The notes beneath the pieces were generated by a model. That model saw only the letters and a program-made list of their open reading frames with translations, was not told where the DNA came from and did no database searches. Shown here piece by piece: positions 46,673 through 54,484 of a stretch of 54,484 nt of DNA; position 1 is the first letter of the stretch; each line of letters starts with the position of its first letter. This DNA is from CAWHPS01 sp963831235 (lineage in GTDB: Bacteria; Fibrobacterota; OXYB2-FULL-49-7; JAEUSG01): assembly GCA_963831235.1 (NCBI GenBank), contig CAWHPS010000058.1:1-54484 (forward strand), given 5' to 3'. A program made the position numbers and the translations under genes.

Positions 46673-47984
46673 TTAGAGGGCTTTCAATCGTGTTTCCAAT
46701 GCTTGAACGTGTATCGGATCATTGATTCGTTTATAGAATTCCAGGGCCGTTTCCCATAAATATTTCCGTGCATCACCCCGGTTAATCCACCGCCATTTTG
46801 CATCTTCACCCTTTAATTCGTCCAGAGCCAAGCGCACCTCGTTGTCGTTTGTTTTCAATTTTATCAGTGCGGCGGTTTTAATGAACCTCAGGAAAAAATC
46901 GGTTTTCCCTTTGGGTGTGCTTTTTATACCTTCCACCGACAGCCGGAATGCTTCGGGAAAAAGGGCTTTTTTAAAATGTATTTCCGATTCCCTCAAATAC
47001 TCGTCACTTGTCAACTTTTTCTTTTGCAGCACCTTTAAAAGCTGATCCGCGTCCCGGAATCTTTTGGAAAGATCGTGTTCCAGACAACGCAGGATAATTT
47101 CGCTGGTGGCTTCGGGACAAGTTTTATTAATGGCGCAGGGGGGCAATGGGCGCACTGTTTTCCGAAGCTTGATTCTCCAGAGCCGCGCGGCATCATCTTC
47201 TTTCCCATTTTCCGAAACCGCATCATCGAAGGGATATTTTCCCGTCAGCATTTTATACCAAATGGTACCCAGAGCAAATACATCGGAAGCTTCATTCGCT
47301 GCGCCGACCAGGGCTTCCGCCCCCATATATATACGCGTCCCGGCCACGCCTTCAGCCCATCCTTTGGCCTCGTTCCAGCCGCACAGATAAGCCGAAATCC
47401 GCTATTTTTATCTTTTCGTCCTTTGTCAACAGTATATTTTCCGGCTTCAGATCCCGATGTATCAAGGGAGGATTCAGCTTATGCAAGCCCGCCATTCCTT
47501 CTATGACCGGCAAAATAAGGCGCAGTGCGGTATCGGGCGGCATGGGTCCTTGGAATGCATCGATTTCCTTGGCCAAATCCCCACCCTGAACCAATTCCAT
47601 AATGATATATCCTTTGTCCCCTTTTTCCTTAATGATGCCGAAATCATAAACCGTGACAATGTTATCTCTTAAAATAACGTCCGGAATATTAATGGAAGCA
47701 TTGATTTGCATGAATGCTTCCGAAAAAACCATGGATTCCTTGCCTGGAGGAATTTTGTCCTTGATGATTTTTATCGCAACGTCCCGTATTTTCCGGCCGA
47801 AAATCTCGTGGATGCCTTTGCATACAACCCCAAACCCGCCTTCCCCCAGTATCTCCCCTACCCGGTATCTGCGGTCGATTATAAATTCTTTTAATTCGTC
47901 CTGCAACGAGGTCACGGCTATTCCTGTTTTAGGCCTTAACGGCTGATTCGCTTTCCTGGATGGCTTTTTCAAACGCTTTCTCAA
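46673..47984 (-). CDS. Ser/Thr protein kinase with helical C-terminal extension, one frameshift
   Basis: Hanks-type kinase. Counting from the 47984 ATG: Gly loop GEGGFG (47-52), Lys72 in VAIK, catalytic HRDLKPEN (176-183), DFG (196-198). The frame slips just after DFGLSVRLER; the rest follows as GTRIYMGAEALVGAANEASDVFALG, where the usual APE is GAE. A soluble helical tail (about 110 residues) follows with no transmembrane segment, unlike PknB. A GTG at 47915 with CAGGA spacing avoids a 56-base overlap with the upstream gene and is my preferred start. The kinase may phosphorylate chaperone, TPR or TIR partners. Confidence 0.8.
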
Positions 47985-50922
47985 TGTCCTGCATCTGCTT
48001 CTTTGAGATCACCTTTGACTTGCTTCCCGTTGATTCCAAAAAGGGCTGACATTGGGATTCGATTTCATCAGCCCAGACTGAAACCTTTTCCATTGCAGCA
48101 TTTTTTGCACGGGTTAATATCTTATTTAACTCCAACCCGGCTTCTTCTTTGGTGAGGCCGGAAGACTTCAAGGTTATGTCCAGCTTCTTTAAGTCCAAGC
48201 CATCTATGAATATTTCCTGGGCACGCTGAAACTTATCACTGTTCAATTCTTGCAAGGCGCCGTCGATGTACTCACTGATCACTTTTCGGACCACCCGTCC
48301 GCCCTCTCTTCCATTGGAGCTTCGATAACGGGCCATGCATTCTTCGGTAAGGGCCTTCCGAACATTTTCTCTAATGGAAAGTTTTTTTGACCGTAATCGT
48401 CCGTACGTGGCGCATTTGCCTTCTATTTGCTTGTGAACAATATTTCCAAGCGCCCCCTTATCGAGGGGCCGGAACACCACTATTTGCTGTATCCGGGCTA
48501 GAAATTCCGGAGTAAATGATTTTAAACCCGGCTTGAATTCATGCTGATAAAGTGCTTCTTTTACGGCCTCTTGAATGGATTCGTTGGTTGCATTCTTTTC
48601 ATACAAACCGGATGCCGCTTCAGCCCCGACATTACTGGTCAGAATGAAAATGCAACGGCTGGCATTGGCTCGGACATTGCGCGCATCCACAATCCAGCCT
48701 TCGTCAAAAAGGTTCAAAAACGGCTTCCAGATTTCCGGATGAGCCTTTTCGATTTCATCAAGAAGGATCACGCAATATGGATCTTTGTTTATTTCGTTGA
48801 TTAGGCGTCCTCCCAGGTCGTGGCCTACATATCCGGGTGGAACACCGATAATCCCTGATATCGAATGGGCTTCCGTAAAGTTTCCCATGGTAAAGACCAC
48901 CAGCCGCTTGGTAGCCGAATACATATTTGCGATGGTTTTGGCCAATTCAGTCTTTCCTGTTCCAGTCATGCCGGCAAATAGCATAACGCTGGCCGGGCGC
49001 TCCAAATCCTTCATCCCTGATTTTATAAGCGACAATTCACGGGCGCATATGGAAACCGCTTCCAGCTGCCCCACAACACAGGCCGCGAGCGCCGCATTAA
49101 AATCAACCTTTCCTGTTTCTCCCCGCAAAGTCTCTTCCGGTATCCCGGTAATCCTGCCCACGGTAGCTACAATCTCCGCCACTCCAATCTCCCCGGCCTG
49201 GCCGGTTTTATCCCTGACAAATGTTTTCGAAATCCGCTGCCCGCTCCAAAACGGTTATCGCCTTCTGCGGGAAATACTCGGAAAGCAGATATTGTTCCGT
49301 AAGCTGCAGCGTTTTCTGTACGGCAGCCGCACTGAAGCTGATACCGTATTTCCGCTCAAGAACCGGAACAACGTCCGCCAGGATTTGCTCTGTTTTTTCC
49401 CGGCTCGGTTCTTTCAAGGAAAACACCTCGAATAATTTGGCCACCCGATGATCCTGCGCCAGAGTGGCATGATATCCGGAGGGCGTGACTGTAATAATGA
49501 ATTGCAAGGCATTTTTCTGCAAGGCGTGCTGAAACTGCTCCAGAAAGGCAGTCCCGATTACGGCAGACGGATTCCTGTCCAATAAATATCGATTCCAAGC
49601 CATCCAGGGCCAGAATGACGTCCCGTTTGGTATAAATAAATTCGAGTGCCCTTTGCAGAAACGTTTTTCGCCCTTCAGGATGGATTTTTGAGCAATCCAG
49701 CACTACGACCTTTTTTGAATGGAGGCTGGAAAGCTCCTTTGAACACATGGTAAGCGCCAATTGCTCCAAAAATGAGGTCCGGCCCGTGCCTTCATGAGCC
49801 AGCACAATCGCGCTATTGCACTTTTTTCGGTATATAACTCCCAGAATATTATTGACGGTTTCTTCAAAACCGCTCTTCCCCTCGAAATTTCCTTGTTCAG
49901 CTTCCCACGTGAAATCGCGCCCAGCCAACCCTTCCGTAATTGACAAAGGAAGGTTTTCTTCTTTATCGCTGCAAGCCCGGCGAATTGTTTCCAAAATCCT
50001 GGCAGCATCAGCTTTTGAATTTTTAAAATAAGCGGTAATGATGCCATGGTGGCGTTCTTCATCTTTTTCCAGCAAACCGCAAAAAAGATGAATGACGTTT
50101 ATCCGGTCGCTGTTGTTGCCTTGATACATAAGAGATAAGGCCAGAACCAGCTTATCCTGAAGCGTCTCTGCTATTATTTCCCTGGTTAATTCCAATGGCT
50201 CAGCGATATTCCGCAATACCTTAATATGGGAATCTATATAGTCTCGAAAATCATTATAGGTGGATGAAATGGGAAGAAAGCGGCGCAGGGCATTCTCGAT
50301 ATTGTTGTTATTAGCCGATAGAACCGCCGACAATAAATGAACCGGAATTACAAAACCTTGTGCTGCTCCGGCTGCCCGGATGGACGCTTCTTCCAGTACC
50401 TGCCAAGCCTGCTTGGTGAATAATTCTTTTTTTAATACGCCCACAGGCCCAAACAACTCTTCTCTGGACGGTTCCGGCCGAAATCAAGTTATCCAAAGCA
50501 GCGTTTACCTTTTCAAGGTAAAAGAAATCGCCCAAGCTTTCCAAAACAGCCGGGTGCAGTTCACAAACCAAGGCCTGTATGGCCTGGACATCTCCACCGC
50601 CGTCAAGGGTACACATTTTTTGCACCCATGGCAGAGTTACTTCATCGAAATCAATATCCTCGGTGCTCAGCGAAGTGCGGGTATGGCGCAGTCCCCTTAC
50701 TATTCCTTTTAGATAATCAAAGAATTCATCCGGCTTTATGGGTTCCTTGGTGTTGCTGAAAAAGGCTTTTCGAATCTCCGGTGCGGCAAGTTCCAAGAAA
50801 GATGCAAACATTGCCTGCCAGGGTATTTTATCCGTATACTTCTGTTTGGTATCTTCGCAGACAAGGGCCGCATTCAATATCCGTTCCTGATACTCGGAAT
50901 TTAATTGCTGCATATATGACAT
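47929..50922 (-). CDS. ClpB-like two-ring AAA+ unfoldase, three frameshifts
   Basis: Joined from ORFs in three frames, about 990 residues; slips near 50,460, 49,560 and 49,200. An N-terminal helical part (start ATG 50922, SD AAGGA) is followed by a Clp-N-like domain (ELFTKQAWQVLEEASIRAAG). NBD1 aligns with ClpB but has Walker A AHEGTGRTS (Lys to Arg) and Walker B ILALDGLES (Glu to Gly), so hydrolysis is probably lost; it ends with QKAITVLERAADF. No ClpB M-domain is seen. NBD2 is normal: VVGQLEAV, GMTGTGKT, GVPPGYVGHD, VILLDEIEKAHPE, ILTSNVG. A C-terminal helical tail follows. Likely remodels protein with the Hsp70 of this operon; it lacks a ClpP-binding loop that I can see. Confidence 0.78.
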
Positions 50923-50959
50923 ATTATTATTCCTTTTTATTGTTTTTGAAACTGAATAT

Positions 50960-53900
50960 TTACAACCAAATGTAACCATTGCCCTTAAGATTTTCATTCT
51001 CCCCTGCATCCGAAATTGGCTTCTTGAATTCCCATGGCGTTTGATTTTTAATGTTATTTCTTTGAAATGTTATTCCCTCATATTTTGATCCATCAATTTT
51101 ATTGCCGCCTCTTTCATCTGCTTTATCACCGATCATTTGGTTTGCTTTTTGAATAATTTCCTGGATTGGAGCCAAATTAAGCAGATCTTGACGCCCGTAT
51201 TTGAATGCGCCGGCAAAAATCGTTAAAAGGTCTTTTTTTTCCTTTTCAGAAATTGCTTGGCTGCTGAATTGTTCAGATACCCAGTTTAAGTATTTTTCGC
51301 TTAAATGGGAAGCTATCGAGGCCGGGCATGTCGAAATAATGTCTAAGCATTCCTTGAATAATATGGCAAGTACGTTTTTTGCGCCCCAAAACCTATCTTT
51401 ATCCGTACGGATACTAAGGCATTCCGTCAAATATTTTTCCCATCCCACGGATCTCCAAGAAACTGTTTCCACTACAGGCAAAAGCAAAAGATAAGGACTA
51501 TTTTTCTCCACATTCGGCATGGCAATTATTTTTGCAAGGATCTTTAGGAGCTTTAGGAGCTTTCCAATATCTTTGTCTGAGGCGTTATCTTTGGATATTT
51601 TGTTTAGCACCCGGGTGACAACTTGTTCCGGAGAATAATCCATATGGGCTAATCCGATAATCCTCATTACCGATGGCAGGTCATATTCGATCTGGTGGTC
51701 AAAAATACAGCTCAGATCTTTTTTTTCCGGCAAATGCTCCGGTATATTATAAAAATCTATTATTTCAGGAAGTATGGTACTTATACCCAAGGAATCCTTT
51801 CTACACGCATCAAAAATGGCTTTTATCGGCTCCCGGAGCTCCGCATCCATCCTATTGTCCAAATCATTAAGGCATTTTTTTACTTGTGAAATATTCAGGC
51901 CAAACAAAGACAAAACAAGGTATTGCTTTTCCGGCCGGACCGTCTGTTTCATATGTGCTAAAAGAACCTCTTTTACTTTTTTCGTAACACTTTTATTTTC
52001 CGCCACCCAGGTTTTTATCATATTTCCACATATGCTTTTGGTAACGTTATTTTCGGTTTTAAGAAATTCGGAAACAGCCTGATCCAGAAATGTCTCAAAA
52101 CATTTAAATACAATATTGTTTTCTTTTATCTTGACAAACCGGGCGGCAATTGGCATTACTTTTTCAAGCAATGAACCATCTCTTGAAAACGTAATCCTAA
52201 TCTTCTCCTCCACGGATGAAGGAACGCCGGAATTAAATGACCGGGAAAAGAATTCCAGCAAGAATACTGCTTTATTTTCCTCTTCAAAGATGTCTTTTTC
52301 TTCTTTCCTTAAATTAAAATAAGCCCGGTAAATGGATAATGGCGCAAAATCACGGATAATATCCTGATGGTTTGCCGCGTATGCGGCTTTGGATAAAACT
52401 TCTTGAATGGACTCCAAAATAAAATCATTTGTAAATTTTTCCGGATTATAACCAATAAAACCAAGAAGTTGGTTAAGCGTATCAAGCGATGTGTCGGAGC
52501 CTACTATTTTTTTGTCTAAAAGATATTTCCCTAAAATATCTTTGGAGCAGTATTTTTGCCAATCACCGAGCCTATCTTCCAGTTTTGCTCCCTGCAATAG
52601 ACCCACCCCCATTGCTTCCACTATTTTTCCAAATAAAGCTCTTGTAATATCTTCCATTTCCTTTTGATGATGCGATAACGGCATCTTCTGGGTCGTATCC
52701 TTATAATAGGCGCAAAGGGATTGCCAGCTTTCCGGTTTTGCTTGGTATTGTTTTGCAAAGCATCGTCCCAATATTTCGACAAGGTTTCCGGACCGGCCCG
52801 TAACGGATAACACATTCTGCACTACCTCAGCCAATACTTCCTGGGCATCCTGAACGGATAATTTATCCAAGATCATTCCCAGATGTTCGGCAACATCCTG
52901 CATTGGAGATGGTCCCCAGATTCCTAATTTGCATTTGACAACAATGACATCAGCCGTATTTTTGACAACATTTTCCTTGTCCACAACGGGATCCAGGAAA
53001 TCAGAAATGAGAGTATTGGAATTTTCTTTCAATGTAATGTTTTCAGGACTTAGGTTTTGCATATACCTAAAATAATTCTGTAATATTTTGCTCTTTTTAT
53101 CGGACTGGTTTTTTTCTGCCGGTGATAATAGCCGGAAAAGGATTTTGCACCAGGCAAAACCTATCTTTGACTCTTGGAATATTTGGATGGAATCGATTGC
53201 CTGCATAAAAATATTATCCGGCGGCCTTTTTTGAAAAACAGGATGAGGCGGCATATCATGCATGGCTTTATTTATCCATTGGAAATAAGCCGGCACAAGT
53301 TTGTCGGAATTTGATTGGTATTGAGGGTCCAGCGCCATTTCCCACGCAAACAGCAACTCCCACCATTTTCCAATCTGTTGCAAGGTTGCAGGATCCGTAA
53401 TCGGAGATTGCATAGCACCTAAAACCTTGACAAACGCAACGCGCTTTTCTCTGGTCGGCGGCTCCTGCAAAACAACAGGTATTTCCTGCTTCTCTTTTAA
53501 ATAGCAATTGAGCATGCCTTCAATAACTGTTTCCATAAGAACGTCTGTTCTCTCTTCAGTTATGGAAGCAAGCAAATTTATCCAGCAACCCATATCCGGG
53601 TATTTGGCATAACAGAGGATACCGGCCAGCAATTCTTTTTCCGGCAAAGTCGGAGTGGACGCCGCTAAACGCGCTACTATCTTTTTATCCACAGTGGTCT
53701 GGAGTGACGAATTCAAAATCACCGTTAGAAGGTCTAAAAAGCACCCATACCATTTATATTCATCGTTGGGCAGAGGCGTTGAAAAACTCGAGCCATGAAG
53801 CCAGTACCATTTCTTCTTATCGGGATTGTCAATTGAAATTAGCTCAAATACCGGTTTTAATGATATTCGTTTATTGTTTAATAATTTCTCAATTTTCCAT

Positions 53901-54484
53901 TTTAATATTTCTTTTGCCATAACCCAACAGGCCTGATTCTTCGTGGCTAATTCCAAAACCGCATTAAACACGGTTTTCCAGGTGAACGCATTCTTAACCA
54001 TTTGGAGTGGGCTGGCAAGGATAGAATCAAAATCCTTTAACGCCCGGCTGTAAGCATCCTGATTCTCCTGTTTTAGCCTTTGAAAAAGCTCCGCTATGGC
54101 ATTATTAATCTTTTCAGCATGAACTCTTAAGACCGGCTCTTCTCCTTTAATGAGCAAAGTGGTGAAGGCTTCTCGAAATTTGTGCAGGTTTTCTTTTGCA
54201 TTCGGTAACAATTGGCAGGTGCCGTAAAAGTGGATTAAGGCCCTGAAAGAATCCATAAAGTCCGCAACTGATGTTAATCCGGTTTCTTTTAGAATTCCCG
54301 ATATTTTTTCGGCTTGGGACATACAAATGTCGGGTAAATTTGACAAATCGCCCTTAAGCCCTTTGCATTTCAATTTTATGGCTTCAACACATACGGCGTT
54401 ATTGCCTGTATAGCCAATCTCTTTGGCAATAAACCGCGAAATGGCGCTTATTTCAAGAAGAAATTCCGGGCTGATAGCTTCACG
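50960..54484 (-). CDS. Very large helical protein of unknown family, 5' end beyond the window
   Basis: An uninterrupted frame of 1,174 codons that runs off the right edge; upstream of residue KCKGLKGD it is still open to the last base. Helix-rich with evenly spaced amphipathic segments (e.g. LLLLPVVETVSWRSVG, LLKLLKILAKII), as in ARM/HEAT-like solenoids, but I recognise no family. Ends NENLKGNGYIWL, 37 bases before the ClpB-like start on the same strand, so it is in the operon. No signal peptide or membrane helix visible. Possibly the recognition or scaffold subunit of the system. Confidence 0.6.
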   Translation of the reverse strand, partial: REAISPEFLLEISAISRFIAKEIGYTGNNAVCVEAIKLKCKGLKGDLSNLPDICMSQAEKISGILKETGLTSVADFMDSFRALIHFYGTCQLLPNAKENLHKFREAFTTLLIKGEEPVLRVHAEKINNAIAELFQRLKQENQDAYSRALKDFDSILASPLQMVKNAFTWKTVFNAVLELATKNQACWVMAKEILKWKIEKLLNNKRISLKPVFELISIDNPDKKKWYWLHGSSFSTPLPNDEYKWYGCFLDLLTVILNSSLQTTVDKKIVARLAASTPTLPEKELLAGILCYAKYPDMGCWINLLASITEERTDVLMETVIEGMLNCYLKEKQEIPVVLQEPPTREKRVAFVKVLGAMQSPITDPATLQQIGKWWELLFAWEMALDPQYQSNSDKLVPAYFQWINKAMHDMPPHPVFQKRPPDNIFMQAIDSIQIFQESKIGFAWCKILFRLLSPAEKNQSDKKSKILQNYFRYMQNLSPENITLKENSNTLISDFLDPVVDKENVVKNTADVIVVKCKLGIWGPSPMQDVAEHLGMILDKLSVQDAQEVLAEVVQNVLSVTGRSGNLVEILGRCFAKQYQAKPESWQSLCAYYKDTTQKMPLSHHQKEMEDITRALFGKIVEAMGVGLLQGAKLEDRLGDWQKYCSKDILGKYLLDKKIVGSDTSLDTLNQLLGFIGYNPEKFTNDFILESIQEVLSKAAYAANHQDIIRDFAPLSIYRAYFNLRKEEKDIFEEENKAVFLLEFFSRSFNSGVPSSVEEKIRITFSRDGSLLEKVMPIAARFVKIKENNIVFKCFETFLDQAVSEFLKTENNVTKSICGNMIKTWVAENKSVTKKVKEVLLAHMKQTVRPEKQYLVLSLFGLNISQVKKCLNDLDNRMDAELREPIKAIFDACRKDSLGISTILPEIIDFYNIPEHLPEKKDLSCIFDHQIEYDLPSVMRIIGLAHMDYSPEQVVTRVLNKISKDNASDKDIGKLLKLLKILAKIIAMPNVEKNSPYLLLLPVVETVSWRSVGWEKYLTECLSIRTDKDRFWGAKNVLAILFKECLDIISTCPASIASHLSEKYLNWVSEQFSSQAISEKEKKDLLTIFAGAFKYGRQDLLNLAPIQEIIQKANQMIGDKADERGGNKIDGSKYEGITFQRNNIKNQTPWEFKKPISDAGENENLKGNGYIWL

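Noticed and set aside
51540..51575. Tandem GCTTTAGGA-type repeat
   Set aside because: Two and a half units inside the giant helical protein (KLLKLLKIL); ordinary coding repetition.
31624..54484. Type VI secretion system reading (Clp-like ATPase, kinase, OmpA-domain protein)
   Set aside because: No sheath (TssB/C), tube (Hcp), VgrG, baseplate or TssJ/M homologue is visible; the OmpA protein is MotB-like with a MotA-like partner, and Hsp70/GrpE-like genes do not belong to T6SS.
1..54484. CRISPR arrays or insertion sequences
   Set aside because: No regularly spaced repeats and no transposase motif (DDE or HUH) on either strand; the only long repeat is the hsp70 duplication.

Overview
The window reads as two pieces of different origin and quality. 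Bases 1 to about 11,858 look like Bacteroidota DNA: a SecA of the Bacteroidota type, a secreted peptidylarginine-deiminase-like protein with a modular C-terminus, and the start of a gingipain (C25) propeptide. Nearly every gene there is broken by small frame slips, so the stretch is either decayed or poorly polished. At about 11,858 the gingipain-like reading frame stops and, on the other strand, the catalytic part of a glucan phosphorylase is cut at the same place. That is what a chimeric join, or a real rearrangement, would produce. The right part is from a Gram-negative bacterium (outer-membrane barrel, MotB/OmpA-like protein). I cannot fix its phylum; the mix of a CheX/CheY pair, CbiMQO, topoisomerase VI and GH57 glucan genes would suit a Desulfobacterota-like host, with low confidence.

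Layout: 1-3.3 kb, a minus-strand restriction-modification-like cassette (two DNA methyltransferases and two unknown small genes) with an attC-like inverted repeat at the left edge. 3.3-6.4 kb, shattered secA. 6.4-8.6 kb, repeats and two broken small membrane or lipoprotein genes. 8.6-11.5 kb, PAD-like secreted protein. 11.9-19.0 kb, a minus-strand glucan operon: debranching enzyme, GT4 transferase, GH57, glycogen synthase-phosphorylase. 19.5-22.0 kb, a plus-strand set of CheX-like phosphatase with pseudo-receiver, CheY-like regulator and outer-membrane barrel. 22.0-24.4 kb, a cobalt or nickel ECF transporter (CbiM, CbiQ, CbiO). 24.5-25.7 kb, an AAA/DUF4143 ATPase. 25.8-29.4 kb, topoisomerase VI A and B with a coiled-coil partner. 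29.7-31.2 kb, a GC-rich decayed DUF4062/AlbA_2-type ATP-binding gene.

The most interesting part is 31.6-54.5 kb, a tightly spaced minus-strand operon that runs off the right edge. In transcription order it encodes: a >1,170-residue helical protein without a recognised domain; a ClpB-like AAA+ unfoldase with a degenerate first ATPase ring and a normal second one; a Ser/Thr kinase; a very large TPR-type protein; a small protein with a possible degenerate J-domain; a GrpE-like protein; an Hsp70 with an extra beta domain; a zinc-ribbon/TPR protein; a TIR protein whose C-terminus resembles a Clp N-domain; a three-TM MotA/ExbB/ZorA-like channel with a long coiled-coil tail; a MotB/OmpA/ZorB-like stator; a small C2H2-finger-like protein; and a second Hsp70, a gap-free roughly 2-kb duplicate of the first that lacks its helical lid. 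The set combines a complete-looking chaperone machine (Hsp70, J-like, GrpE-like, ClpB-like) with a kinase, a TIR effector and a Zorya-like proton-driven motor. I know of no described system with this composition. My inference is an anti-phage or proteotoxic-stress-triggered response in which the chaperone machine senses or remodels a target and gates the TIR NADase and the ZorAB-like motor.
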